The position numbers and the translations under genes are program-made. Positions 8,169 through 16,251 of a DNA stretch of 64,000 nt are shown one piece after another. The stretch is taken from NCBI GenBank assembly GCA_016699815.1, contig CP065012.1:1116001-1180000 (forward strand), in the 5' to 3' direction. The DNA is from Chitinophagaceae bacterium. GTDB lineage: Bacteria; Bacteroidota; Bacteroidia; Chitinophagales; Chitinophagaceae. The notes under the pieces were generated by a model, which did not search any database, was not told the origin of the DNA, and worked only from the letters and a program-made list of their open reading frames with translations. Position 1 is the first letter of the stretch, and every line of letters starts with the position of its first letter.

Positions 8169-10019
8169 TTACTTTTTAGCCGTTTTTTCTTTCATATCCT
8201 TAATCTTCTTCTGGGCATCCTGCATGGCTTGTATTCTTTCCTGCAATTTCGACTGCTTTTGCGGCTTCTTTTTGTTCTCATTTAGCTGTGCCAGTATTTT
8301 GTCGTGGTTTATAATATATTTCTGAATTACAATTTGCAGGATGAGTGTAATCGTATTTGAAATAGTGTAATACCAGGTAAGCGCCGAAGGCAAGCGGTTA
8401 AATACACCCAATAACATTATAGGGAAAATGTAGGGCATATATTTCATTACCGGGTTGCTGTTGTCCTGCATTTGGCTCATACTGTAAATAGAAATCAACA
8501 TGCTGGTTACCGTAGCGGTAATGGTAAATAAACTTACATGGTCTCCGTAAAACGGAATAGAAAAAGGTAGTTTTAAAATAGAATCGTAAGCTGCAAGGTC
8601 TTCGGCCCATAAAAAATGTTTTCCCCTTAAGTCAATATTACTTTGAAAGAAATAATACAACGACATAAATATGGGGATTTGCAATAAGGCCGGTATGCAT
8701 CCACCCAGAGGGTTTACGCCGGCGCTTCGCCAAAGTTTCATTTGCTCCATACCAAAAGCCTGCTGGTCGTATTTTCCGGTTTTAGGATCGGTGAGCTTTT
8801 CTTTAAGTTGATCAACTTCGGGCTTCAGCACTTTCATTTTTGCCCCACTTAAGTAACTTTTGTAAAGTATAGGCGATGTAATAAGGCGTATAAACAAAGT
8901 AAGCAATAAAATTACCATACCCATGCTGGCAATATTATCTTTAAGGTAGTTGAATACCGGTAACAGCACATGCCTGTTGATATACTTTACAAATGCAAAA
9001 ACACCGCTGCCATAAGGCACAATATTTTGCATTTGGTTGCCATACTTTTTAAGGATGTTATAGTCGCTTGGGCCATAATAAAAGTGCAAAGGAATGTTTA
9101 GATTTTCGCCGGGCTTAAGGGAAATATGTGTATTTACTGTTGTTTGGGCAATAAAGGAGTTGGTGTCTGCACTTGCAGCCCAATTTATTTCGGCGCCCGA
9201 AAAATTATTTGGTGCAGATAATGCTGCAATAAAAAATTGTTGTTTTTGCGCTATCCAATTTACCTGGGCGCCCAATACTTTTCTTCCGCCAGATGCAGCT
9301 CTTTCAAAATCGTATTCCTTATTTTCTAAAAAACATATTTCGGTTTGCGCCTGCTCATAAGCATGGTCCTTTTCAATTTGGTCTGCCTGGGTTTGCCAAA
9401 GCAGGCTAAGTTTATTTTGCCCTATTAAGGAAGAAGCACCATTAATGGCAATATCAAAATCTACCATATAATCATTGGGCTTTAGCGTAAAGCGGTGCGT
9501 AATTTTGCGGTGGCCGCTGCTATCTCCGGTTGTAAAGGAAACAGATTGGCTTCCATCGTTATTTTTTACAACGGGCTGCGTATTAAAAATAATATCGGCC
9601 GATTCCATAGTAAGGTTATTGCCACCGGCAACTTTATAGGTAAACTTATTAAAATTACCTTTTTGTATTACCACTGGTGAGCCATCGAAACGTTGAAATT
9701 TTTTGAGGGTAACCATTTGCGGCTGCGCCCCTTTTGAAGTAAAGCTGATTTTCATTACTTCATTTTCTACAGTTACAGATTGAGCCGTTGCTGTTGTGCT
9801 GCCAATGCTTTGCTGAACTTTTATAGTTTTAATAGAATCTACCTTTATTGAATCCAGCCGTGCTTTTGCAGTATCCGGCCTGGGTTGCAGCGCTGCAATA
9901 GAATCCTGAATGCGTTTTTGTTCGCCCTCATATTTTAACCGGCTTCGGCTGTTTACCACAAACATGGTAATGAGCATAGCGCCTATAAGTAAAAAACCGA
10001 TTATCGTATTTCTGTCCAT
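8169..10019 (-). CDS. yidC: Membrane protein insertase YidC
   Basis: A 616-residue protein using the ATG at 10019, which gives the usual Bacteroidota start MDRNTIIGFLLIGAML (first transmembrane helix). Five extra upstream codons are possible but less likely. A large periplasmic beta-sandwich domain (about residues 60-350) precedes the conserved five-helix insertase core: the hydrophilic-groove helix MGMVILLLTLFIRLITSPILYKSYL, then GCIPALLQIPIFMSLYYFFQ, and later FPIMLLGVFNRLPSALTWYYTISN. The tail is Lys-rich (KKKPQKQSKLQ and KKIKDMKEKTAKK), which in this family helps ribosome contact. It inserts and folds inner-membrane proteins with or without SecYEG. It is followed by a terminator. Confidence 0.97.
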   Translation of the reverse strand: MDRNTIIGFLLIGAMLITMFVVNSRSRLKYEGEQKRIQDSIAALQPRPDTAKARLDSIKVDSIKTIKVQQSIGSTTATAQSVTVENEVMKISFTSKGAQPQMVTLKKFQRFDGSPVVIQKGNFNKFTYKVAGGNNLTMESADIIFNTQPVVKNNDGSQSVSFTTGDSSGHRKITHRFTLKPNDYMVDFDIAINGASSLIGQNKLSLLWQTQADQIEKDHAYEQAQTEICFLENKEYDFERAASGGRKVLGAQVNWIAQKQQFFIAALSAPNNFSGAEINWAASADTNSFIAQTTVNTHISLKPGENLNIPLHFYYGPSDYNILKKYGNQMQNIVPYGSGVFAFVKYINRHVLLPVFNYLKDNIASMGMVILLLTLFIRLITSPILYKSYLSGAKMKVLKPEVDQLKEKLTDPKTGKYDQQAFGMEQMKLWRSAGVNPLGGCIPALLQIPIFMSLYYFFQSNIDLRGKHFLWAEDLAAYDSILKLPFSIPFYGDHVSLFTITATVTSMLISIYSMSQMQDNSNPVMKYMPYIFPIMLLGVFNRLPSALTWYYTISNTITLILQIVIQKYIINHDKILAQLNENKKKPQKQSKLQERIQAMQDAQKKIKDMKEKTAKK

Positions 10020-10050
10020 TCCCATTTTATACAATATTGTTTAGCGTGTG

Positions 10051-10058
10051 CAAAGGTA
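10051..10058 (-). promoter_or_regulatory. Candidate -7 box of yidC
   Basis: TACCTTTG on the minus strand, 31 bases upstream of the chosen yidC ATG at 10019. No TTG is found at the expected -33 distance (GTG occurs there), so only the -7 element is convincing. Confidence 0.4.
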
Positions 10059-10096
10059 AGTATGTTTGGCTCCCGCTCACCGTTAATAAAAGAAAA

Positions 10097-10117
10097 AATG
10101 CCCTTAAATAGGGCATT
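10097..10117 (-). terminator. Terminator behind rplY
   Basis: A 7-bp stem AATGCCC / GGGCATT with a 7-base loop, preceded on the plus strand by an A-rich run, which is a T-run after the stem on the minus strand. It lies 24 bases past the rplY stop. Confidence 0.75.
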
Positions 10118-10140
10118 ATATAAAAAAATTTACATCAAAT

Positions 10141-10779
10141 TTATTTTTTGGCTGCCGGCGCTTTTGCAGCAGATGCTGCAGCTGCAGCATCTGCTTTAGG
10201 AGCAGTAGTAGTTGTAGCCGCTTCTTCTTGTTTCAGCTGGCGAGTCATGGTTACTGATGCAATAGGAATCCTTGGTGAGTTCATGATTTCCATATTTTCT
10301 GCAACAATATCTTCTACCCTAAGGTTGCCGTTTAACTCAAGTGCATTAATATCTACTTCAATATGCTCTTTAAGATATTTTGGGAATGTTTTTACTTTTA
10401 CGCTTTTCATTTTAGTAACCAGCTTACCACCGGCTTTTACACCTTCGGGTGTGCCTATATATTTTAAAGGCAGCGATGCAATAACTTTTTTATCCTCTAC
10501 CAGTTCCAAAAAGTCAACATGTGCCAGTGCATCTGTTACTTTATCAAATTGTAAATCTTTTAAAATGCATTTGTAAATAGTACCGTTTACATTTACTTCT
10601 GCAAGTAAAAATTCAGATGTATATACAATGTTTTTAAATGCTGATGCCGGCGCAGCAAAATTAACTTCAGCTTTACCACCGTAAATTACAGCGGGCACCA
10701 TTTGCTGAGAGCGAAGTTGGCGGGTGGCTTTTTTTCCGCTTTCGGTCCTCAGTAGTCCTTCAATTGTAATTGATTTCAT
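10141..10779 (-). CDS. rplY: 50S ribosomal protein bL25 (Ctc/TL5 long form)
   Basis: A 212-residue long-form bL25, which binds 5S rRNA in the large subunit. The N-terminal L25 domain starts MKSITIEGLLRTESGKKATR and includes VPAVIYGG (about residues 28-35), an almost invariant bL25/Ctc segment. The second TL5-type beta domain (about 95-185) contains the LPLKYIGTPEGVKAGGKL block. The last about 25 residues are Ala/Lys-rich low complexity (ATTTTAPKADAAAAAS), common in Bacteroidota members. It lies downstream of prs on the same strand, but a strong hairpin separates them and a candidate -7 box, TACTTTTG (10806-10813), lies 26 bases before its ATG. Confidence 0.95.
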   Translation of the reverse strand: MKSITIEGLLRTESGKKATRQLRSQQMVPAVIYGGKAEVNFAAPASAFKNIVYTSEFLLAEVNVNGTIYKCILKDLQFDKVTDALAHVDFLELVEDKKVIASLPLKYIGTPEGVKAGGKLVTKMKSVKVKTFPKYLKEHIEVDINALELNGNLRVEDIVAENMEIMNSPRIPIASVTMTRQLKQEEAATTTTAPKADAAAAASAAKAPAAKK

Positions 10780-10817
10780 TATTTATTGTTTAAAAATTTG
10801 AGGCGCAAAAGTAATTA

Positions 10818-10842
10818 AAAATGGCGGATGAACCGCCATTTT
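10818..10842 (-). terminator. Terminator between prs and rplY
   Basis: A perfect 10-bp stem AAAATGGCGG / CCGCCATTTT with a 5-base loop, 41 bases past the prs stop on the minus strand. The overlap with the presumed rplY promoter region suggests separate transcription units. Confidence 0.8.
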
Positions 10843-10882
10843 GTAAATATTAATTTTTCTTCCATTTATATAACTCATTGAT

Positions 10883-11836
10883 TTATATAGATTTTCTTAG
10901 CCTATTGCGGATAAATAAGCTGTTGATGCTCTTATTTTCATAGGCGTTTCTAAGAGCTACGGCAAAAAGTTCATCTGTAGATAGTACTTTTATTTTTTCT
11001 GTCTCTGTTTTTAGAGGAATGGTATCACACACCACCAGTTCTTCCAAAACGCTGTTGTTTATGGTTTCATAAGCTTTGCCGCTTAAAACAGGATGCGTAC
11101 AAAAAGCCCTTACACTCCTTGCGCCTTTTTCTTTCATCAGCAGGGCGCTTTTGGCAAGTGTGCCGCCTGTATCGCATATATCGTCAATCAACACAATATC
11201 CCTGTCGTTTACATCACCTATTACCACCATGCTTGCAATTTCATTTGCACGCTTGCGGTGTTTATCGCAAATAACCATATCGGTTTCAAAAAACGAAGCT
11301 ACTTCCCTAATCCTATTAGCACTGCCTACATCGGGTGCGGCAAATGTAAGATTGGGTAAAAAAAGACTTTCAATATAAGGTATAAAAATAGCGGAAGACT
11401 CCAGGTGATCCACTGGTATATCGAAATAACCTTGTATTTGTGCGGCATGTAGATCCATGGTTACTACCCTGTCTGCACCGGCAGCCATTATCATATTGGC
11501 AACAAGCTTGGCGCCAATTGCAACCCTGGGTTTATCTTTTCTATCCTGCCGGGCAAAACCGTAATAAGGAATTACGGCAATTACTTTATAGGCCGATGCC
11601 CTTTTTGCGGCATCAATCATGAGCAATAGTTCCATTAAATTATCAGCGGGTGCAAAAGTACTTTGTATTAAAAAAACAAAACGGCCACGTATGCTTTCCA
11701 GAAATTCCACGCCAATTTCACCATCACTAAATCGTTGTATATTTACTTTACCTAAAGGTTCTCCGAATTTTCTGGCAATTTTTTCGGCAAGGTATTGAGA
11801 TCCGGTTCCTGAAAAAATTTTAGCGTTAGATTCCAT
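10883..11836 (-). CDS. prs: Ribose-phosphate pyrophosphokinase
   Basis: A 317-residue enzyme of standard length. It makes PRPP from ribose 5-phosphate and ATP for purine, pyrimidine, His, Trp and NAD synthesis in the cytoplasm. Visible motifs are the N-terminal KIFSGTGSQYLAEKI, the ATP-binding loop RQDRKDKPR (flexible loop, about residues 99-107), the Mg-binding DLHAAQIQGYFDIPVDHL, and the PRPP-binding loop IVLIDDICDTGGTL (about 214-227). The ATG at 11836 is the only reasonable start. It is divergent from radC with only 74 bases between the start codons, and rplY follows downstream, a common pairing of prs with the bL25 gene. Confidence 0.97.
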   Translation of the reverse strand: MESNAKIFSGTGSQYLAEKIARKFGEPLGKVNIQRFSDGEIGVEFLESIRGRFVFLIQSTFAPADNLMELLLMIDAAKRASAYKVIAVIPYYGFARQDRKDKPRVAIGAKLVANMIMAAGADRVVTMDLHAAQIQGYFDIPVDHLESSAIFIPYIESLFLPNLTFAAPDVGSANRIREVASFFETDMVICDKHRKRANEIASMVVIGDVNDRDIVLIDDICDTGGTLAKSALLMKEKGARSVRAFCTHPVLSGKAYETINNSVLEELVVCDTIPLKTETEKIKVLSTDELFAVALRNAYENKSINSLFIRNRLRKSI

Positions 11837-11910
11837 GTAGATGTAAAATTATGCCGGGGTGAATGGTTTTGCGAAAATACAGTTAGTTCATATTAATATC
11901 CGTTTTTATT

Positions 11911-12612
11911 ATGGAAAAATTTTCACAATCGCAGGGTTCAATTAAAACCTGGGCTTCAGATGACCGCCCAAGGGAAAAAATGTTGCTTAAAGGGGCTTCT
12001 TCATTAAGTAATTCAGAACTTTTGGCTATTTTAATAAATAATGGCAGTAAAACCCGGTCTGCCCTTGACCTGGCCAAAGAAATTTTGCTTTTAGGCGCTA
12101 ACAACCTTAATGAACTGGGTAAACTTTCAATCCATGATTTTCAAAAAGTGAAAGGTATTGGCAATGCCAAAGCTATTACTATTGCAGCAGCCCTGGAACT
12201 TGGCAGGCGCAGGCATAGCGAAGAAATATTGCAACGCATAAAAATTAATAACAGCAAAGAAATTGCAGTATACCTTAAAACCATCCTTAAAGATTTTAAC
12301 TACGAGGTATTTGTAGCCTTGTTCCTCAACCGCTCCCATAAAATAATCAGTTACGAAATAATCAGCAAAGGTGGCATTTCCGGCACTGTTGCCGACCCCA
12401 GAATAATTTTAAAAAAAGCATTGGATGCAGGCGCTTCTTCTTTAATCATTTGCCATAACCACCCATCTGGTAATTTACAACCCAGCCAGCAGGATGATTT
12501 ACTTACCCAAAAAATTAAATCGGCAGCCCTATATTTCGACATCAAATTATTGGACCATATAATTGTAAGCGAAGAAGGCTATTACAGTTTTGCCGATGAA
12601 GGAAAGCTTTGA
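11911..12612 (+). CDS. radC: RadC-family protein (JAB/MPN domain)
   Basis: A 233-residue protein of normal family length. It has an N-terminal helix-hairpin-helix region (FQKVKGIGNAKAITIAAALELGRR, about residues 75-98) and a C-terminal MPN/JAB domain with the full JAMM motif HNHPSGNLQPSQQD (about 179-192) and the preceding metal-site glutamate in YEVFVALFLN. RadC proteins were once linked to DNA repair. Their enzymatic role remains uncertain, and the domain is a predicted Zn-dependent hydrolase. It is convergent with yggS, with 6 bases between the stops. Confidence 0.93.
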   Translation: MEKFSQSQGSIKTWASDDRPREKMLLKGASSLSNSELLAILINNGSKTRSALDLAKEILLLGANNLNELGKLSIHDFQKVKGIGNAKAITIAAALELGRRRHSEEILQRIKINNSKEIAVYLKTILKDFNYEVFVALFLNRSHKIISYEIISKGGISGTVADPRIILKKALDAGASSLIICHNHPSGNLQPSQQDDLLTQKIKSAALYFDIKLLDHIIVSEEGYYSFADEGKL

Positions 12613-12618
12613 TAATGA

Positions 12619-13341
12619 TTAATGGCTAATTTTTTCGTTCCAGTAATAACTATCGGGGTGTGGGCGCTTGCCAAAAATTGCTGTGCCTACCCTTATAATA
12701 GTAGATCCTTCTTCGATGGCTATTTCAAGGTCTCCGCTCATTCCCATAGAGAGTTCTTCTGCATTGATTTGGTTTTGAAGTAACTGCCGTTGGATTTTCT
12801 TTAGCAGTTGAAAACATTTTCGCACTTTTTGTTCTTCAGCAGAAAACAAACCAATAGTCATGAGCCCTTTTATTTTTAACCGGTTTAAGTGGCTTACTTG
12901 CAAGGCAAGCTGCAGGGCATTTTGAGGCTCCATACCAAATTTGCTTTTTTCAAAAGAAGTATTTACCTGCAGAAAAATATCTATTGTTTTATTTTCAAAC
13001 TCAAGGCGTTGTTGAAGCTTTTCGGCTAAGGATAGCCTGTCAACCGTTTGAATGCAATCTGCAAATTTTAAAACTTCTTTAATCTTATTGGATTGTAAAT
13101 GACCAATAAAATGTGTTTGGTGCGAATTTTCTTTTAGCTCATCAAACTTTTCTTTTAGCTCCTGTACTTTATTTTCTCCAATTAAAGTTTCGCCTGCCCC
13201 AAGTGCAATTTTAATTTTTTCTGCAGATATGGTTTTTGTGGCTAAAAGCAGCTTTACAACTGCAGTATCTCTATTGGCATTTTTGCATGCAAGTTCCATA
13301 CGCTTATGTATGGCTGCAAGGTTGTAAGGTATTTCACTCAT
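12619..13341 (-). CDS. YggS/PROSC-family PLP-binding protein
   Basis: A 240-residue alanine-racemase-fold protein of the YggS (PLPBP) family, which carries PLP and controls free PLP levels rather than acting as a racemase. The PLP lysine lies in LLLATKTISAEKI (about residue 31). GENKVQELKEKFDEL, HFIGHLQSNKIKEVL, LKIKGLMTIG and the phosphate-binding SMGMSGDLEIAIEEGSTIIRVG (given in parts: SMGMSGDLE, GSTIIRVGTAIFG) are all present. The start ATG overlaps the stop of the marR gene by 4 bases (13338-13341), so the two are translationally coupled. It is the last gene of the minus-strand cluster. Confidence 0.93.
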   Translation of the reverse strand: MSEIPYNLAAIHKRMELACKNANRDTAVVKLLLATKTISAEKIKIALGAGETLIGENKVQELKEKFDELKENSHQTHFIGHLQSNKIKEVLKFADCIQTVDRLSLAEKLQQRLEFENKTIDIFLQVNTSFEKSKFGMEPQNALQLALQVSHLNRLKIKGLMTIGLFSAEEQKVRKCFQLLKKIQRQLLQNQINAEELSMGMSGDLEIAIEEGSTIIRVGTAIFGKRPHPDSYYWNEKISH

Positions 13342-13940
13342 AACACGGGTTCATGCTCGGCACAATCTACCCTAAGTTCATTGGCTGATAAAACAGATTG
13401 CAACAAATTGCAAAAATGCTTACCGTTCTTTTTTTGGTAATTGCTGCAGGTAAAGCACATGCGCTGAACCGTAATAATGCCTTTTTGGTTTAAGTCATAA
13501 ATTAAATCGAGCAAAGCAGAGAGGATAATTTCCTTTTTTTCGCCTGTAAGCGAACCCAAAGGTTTTTCAATAGCAAATGCAAAGTTTGAAGATTTTTCGG
13601 CGGTAAGTTTACCTGCGGCAGTTAATGCAATACTATAACTGCGGCAATCTGCAGCATCGGCTATTTTTTTAATAAACCCTTTTTGTTCCATCAATTTTAT
13701 ACTTTCGCTAATGGTGGGTTTACTCAGGTTAAATTCTTTTGCCAGGTAGCTTACCGTACATTTATCATTTGCATGAAAAAAAATGAAAATTAAAATTTGT
13801 ATTTGAATAGGGCTTAAGCTGTTTTCTTTGCTCTCGTTCCAAAGTAAAACCCTGAAGGCCTCAGCAATGCGCTCTAAGGCCACAACAATTTTTCCGTCTA
13901 TTTTGTTGTTTTGCCGGTTTACATTAAATGCCGATATCAT
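13338..13940 (-). CDS. MarR-family transcriptional regulator with Cys-rich tail
   Basis: A 200-residue regulator. The ATG at 13940 is preferred over the in-frame TTG at 13967, which would run back into the DUF2024 gene. The winged helix-turn-helix is clear: SPIQIQILIFIFFH, CTVSYLAKEFNLSKPTISESIKLMEQKGFI (recognition helix NLSKPTISES), then the wing DCRSYSIALTAAGK. The C-terminal about 40 residues carry four cysteines and a histidine (CFTCSNY, HFCNLL, DCAEH), a possible metal or redox site often seen in Bacteroidota MarR proteins next to DUF2024 genes. It probably controls its own cluster through the inverted repeat at 14549-14573. Its stop overlaps the yggS start. Confidence 0.85.
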   Translation of the reverse strand: MISAFNVNRQNNKIDGKIVVALERIAEAFRVLLWNESKENSLSPIQIQILIFIFFHANDKCTVSYLAKEFNLSKPTISESIKLMEQKGFIKKIADAADCRSYSIALTAAGKLTAEKSSNFAFAIEKPLGSLTGEKKEIILSALLDLIYDLNQKGIITVQRMCFTCSNYQKKNGKHFCNLLQSVLSANELRVDCAEHEPVL

Positions 13941-13944
13941 TTTT

Positions 13945-14208
13945 TTAATTACAATTTTCCATTTCAAAGATAAAGTATCCCATTGATGTAATGGCTGTTT
14001 CCCAATGCGGCTTTAAGGATTCTATATGGCAAAAACGGCATTCTCTTGCCGTTAAAAGCTGACCTTCCTGGCTTTTTTGTTTAAGGTATTCCTTACCAAA
14101 ACCGTAAATAACATCCTCATCTTTAATTGTTTCAGGTGCAATAATGTCAAAGTGCATTATTGTGCCGTCTTTTTTGGTTACATAAGTATCCCATACTGCT
14201 ACTTTCAT
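13945..14208 (-). CDS. DUF2024 family protein
   Basis: A small protein of 87 residues starting at the ATG at 14208 (MKVAVWDTYVTKKDGTIMHF). The frame is open 10 codons further up, but the family begins here. Typical DUF2024 features are the opening VAVWDTYV, the central DVIYGFGKEYLKQK and the cysteine pair ECRFCHIE. The function is unknown. It lies between the thioredoxin-like gene (64 bases upstream) and marR (4 bases downstream), so it is very likely co-transcribed and under MarR control. Confidence 0.85.
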   Translation of the reverse strand: MKVAVWDTYVTKKDGTIMHFDIIAPETIKDEDVIYGFGKEYLKQKSQEGQLLTARECRFCHIESLKPHWETAITSMGYFIFEMENCN

Positions 14209-14272
14209 AAAATAATTTTTTAAAATCCCTTGCAACATAGGCTTGGCCTACATTGCAAGGAGAAAATAATTT

Positions 14273-14506
14273 TTAGCCTTTAACGTCGGCCAAAGAAGCG
14301 CCAAAGTTTAAATGGAGAATGTTTCCGGTGGGTGTAAGTAATGCCGGAACAGATTTTACCCCTTTGGCTTCTGCCTCGGCAATACGGTTCCTTTGTTCAC
14401 CTAAATGCACAACTTCTACATTTTCGTTACCTATTAACGGAACAATTTCCTGCTCGGCGCTTAAGCAAACCGGGCAGCCTGCATGGTAAAAAACTGACTT
14501 TTCCAT
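14273..14506 (-). CDS. Thioredoxin/glutaredoxin-like small protein (CPVC)
   Basis: A 77-residue protein when started at the ATG at 14506 (MEKSVFYHAGCPVCLSAEQE). It contains a CPVC active-site motif at residues 11-14 and a cis-proline region KSVPALLTPTG, both typical of a minimal thioredoxin fold. It is a likely cytoplasmic thiol-disulphide protein with unknown partners. It is the first gene after a promoter with an overlapping MarR-type inverted repeat, followed by DUF2024, marR and yggS. Confidence 0.8.
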   Translation of the reverse strand: MEKSVFYHAGCPVCLSAEQEIVPLIGNENVEVVHLGEQRNRIAEAEAKGVKSVPALLTPTGNILHLNFGASLADVKG

Positions 14507-14545
14507 AAGAAAAATATTTTGAGATGGTGGGCAATATTGCCAGTT

Positions 14546-14573
14546 CAAATATAGTTAGGTTTACTAACAATAT
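14546..14573 (-). promoter_or_regulatory. Promoter -7 box overlapped by an inverted repeat, probable MarR operator
   Basis: On the minus strand TATATTTG (14546-14553) fits the -7 consensus TAnnTTTG and lies 40 bases upstream of the thioredoxin-like gene. It overlaps an imperfect inverted repeat at 14549-14573: arms ATATAGTTAG and CTAACAATAT (9 of 10 bases pair) around a 5-base spacer. The position blocks the promoter and the size suits a MarR dimer. The marR gene is third in this unit, so autoregulation is likely (inference). Confidence 0.55.
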
Positions 14574-14602
14574 GAAAAAATATTTTTCCCTTTTGTTGTT
14601 CA

Positions 14603-14848
14603 TCAGCATTTGGTGAGTGCGGTTTCCTTATGAGCGGCAATATGGCTGGTTTTTAGGCTTTTAATTTCATATTGTGGTTCCTCTATTGTGGCATGATGGG
14701 TGTAGCCTTTAAACATAAAATTTTGGGTATGAATTTTAATAATGGTTCCCGATGCCCTGCCGGCTTCTGAATTCCAGCAAACTTTGTCGCCTACGAAAAA
14801 ATTATTTTTCAAGCTGCAAATATTATTGGTCAAATAAATTATTTTCAA
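14603..14848 (-). CDS. HVA1/TUDOR-domain (DUF2945-like) small protein
   Basis: A protein of up to 81 residues. The conserved part FFVGDKVCWNSEAGRASGTI, then a TYHH-like KGYTHHATIEEPQYEIKS and the closing KTSHIAAHKETAL match the hypervirulence-associated TUDOR domain family (DUF2945). The start is unclear because no ATG exists in frame: TTG at 14848 or TTG at 14812 are the candidates. The 5' end overlaps the DUF488 stop by up to 26 bases. The molecular role is unknown and the family is widespread in small stress-related operons. Confidence 0.72.
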   Translation of the reverse strand: MKIIYLTNNICSLKNNFFVGDKVCWNSEAGRASGTIIKIHTQNFMFKGYTHHATIEEPQYEIKSLKTSHIAAHKETALTKC

Positions 14849-15371
14849 AATAAACTACCCTGCTTCCCACTATTCGTGCTGGTGAGGTAAAAGGATGTTC
14901 TTCTGCTTTTCCTTTACCCATAATATGCAAAACTTTCCAGCCTTTTGCTTTTAAGTAATCGGAAACCATGGAACGGTGGCATCGCCACCAAACCGCTTCT
15001 GAGCACATAATGGCCGTTACCTGCTTTGCTGCTATTTTTTCTAATTCTTCAATAGCAATTTCAAAAGGGGCCGTTTCCATATAATCTGCATATGCTCTAA
15101 AAGATGCGTTATGCCAGAGGATGTTCTTTGAATTTTTGTCAACCTTTCGCCTTCCGCCAAGGCCGGGAAAATGTAAATTACCAATGTGTACATTTGCAAG
15201 TGAAGCCTGCAAATTTTCTATATTAAATTGCGGAAACTTACGTGAGCCGGGATAATGGCGTATATCTGCCACTAACTCAATTTTAAATGATTGCAACATT
15301 TCAATAAATACCCCGTTACTATGGGTTGAATGGCCAATAGTATAGATGGTATTTTTAGCAGCACTTTTCAT
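14823..15371 (-). CDS. DUF488 domain-containing protein
   Basis: A 182-residue protein beginning MKSAAKNTIYTIGHSTH. The DUF488 hallmarks are visible: TIGHSTHSNGVF at the N-terminus, ADIRHYPGSRKFPQFN (about residues 35-50), and CSEAVWWRCHRSMVSDYL (about 118-135), with the Cys and His pairs suggesting metal or catalytic chemistry. The function is not established. The start overlaps the upstream SMUG2-type gene by 4 bases and the stop overlaps the TUDOR protein, so they form one unit. Confidence 0.9.
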   Translation of the reverse strand: MKSAAKNTIYTIGHSTHSNGVFIEMLQSFKIELVADIRHYPGSRKFPQFNIENLQASLANVHIGNLHFPGLGGRRKVDKNSKNILWHNASFRAYADYMETAPFEIAIEELEKIAAKQVTAIMCSEAVWWRCHRSMVSDYLKAKGWKVLHIMGKGKAEEHPFTSPARIVGSRVVYFENNLFDQ

Positions 15372-16060
15372 TTTTCGTTATTGAAAGCCAAAATATACTT
15401 ATCAATATAATACTGTTGTTCTTTCAATTTATACTGTTGAATAAACCTGGGGTGTTCCAAAACAGTCATTGTATCAAATAACTTTGCTTCTTTGTTGAGC
15501 GCCCTGATAAAACTTGCATTTTTTTTACCCAGTATAAAAACCTCCAAAACATCGAGACCTATGCCGATATGTTTTTTTAAAGAGTGGATCATAAAATCTT
15601 TTACCGAGTTGTACAACAAAGGGTTGTCATAATAATTTGCATTGAGCCATTTACCATTATTGTCTTTTCGGATAATGGCAAGGGGAAATGGTGAATTGAT
15701 ATAAAATTGTTTATAGAAAAGCCGTGGCCCTCCGTAAGCTTTTATCATATTGTACATAAATACCGATGATACTTCATGCGTATAAGCAGATTGCATTTTA
15801 ATGCCACAAACTGCTTCCAGCCTTTTTGTATCGGTAAAAGGCACGCCTGTAACGCCGGCGCCATGGCGGCTAGGGTTAATACCTACAATAAATTTCCTTT
15901 TACTGTTATCGTTATAATATTTTTGATAAAACTGCTGCATTACCTGCATGGTTTCTGCATTATCCAAATATGGGTTCAAAACCCTAAAACCTGTGGGCAA
16001 TTTGCCTATAAACTGTAAGTTGTTATTAAATGTAATTACTTTATTGGCAAAGGTTTTCAT
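15368..16060 (-). CDS. SMUG2-type uracil-DNA glycosylase family protein (DUF4918)
   Basis: A 230-residue protein with the UDG-superfamily motif 1 FIVGINPSRHGAGVTGVPF (about residues 58-76), similar to SMUG motif GxNPGxxGMxxTGVPF, and motif 2 LEHPRFIQQY near residue 205, which supplies the His loop for DNA minor-groove contact. Family knowledge points to removal of uracil or related damaged bases from DNA. It is first in a minus-strand cluster, overlapping DUF488 by 4 bases. Confidence 0.82.
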   Translation of the reverse strand: MKTFANKVITFNNNLQFIGKLPTGFRVLNPYLDNAETMQVMQQFYQKYYNDNSKRKFIVGINPSRHGAGVTGVPFTDTKRLEAVCGIKMQSAYTHEVSSVFMYNMIKAYGGPRLFYKQFYINSPFPLAIIRKDNNGKWLNANYYDNPLLYNSVKDFMIHSLKKHIGIGLDVLEVFILGKKNASFIRALNKEAKLFDTMTVLEHPRFIQQYKLKEQQYYIDKYILAFNNEK

Positions 16061-16251
16061 AAATTGAAAAAAATGAAGACTTTTTCATGAAGTTACAAAA
16101 TAACCAATGGATAAAATAAGCATCTATTTATAAAATACAAATCTTAACCGTTAATTTATAAAAAGCTGAAGCAGCAATAGAAGAAAAAAATTTACGCTTT
16201 AGTATTAAAATTTACCTGCACTCATATTTAATGAAAGAATAAAGAAAGAGG
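16061..16251. other. Intergenic region between SMUG2-type gene and FAH hydrolase gene
   Basis: 191 AT-rich bases with no supported gene. It should contain the promoter of the downstream minus-strand cluster. I see no full TTG-N19-TAnnTTTG match. Confidence 0.5.
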
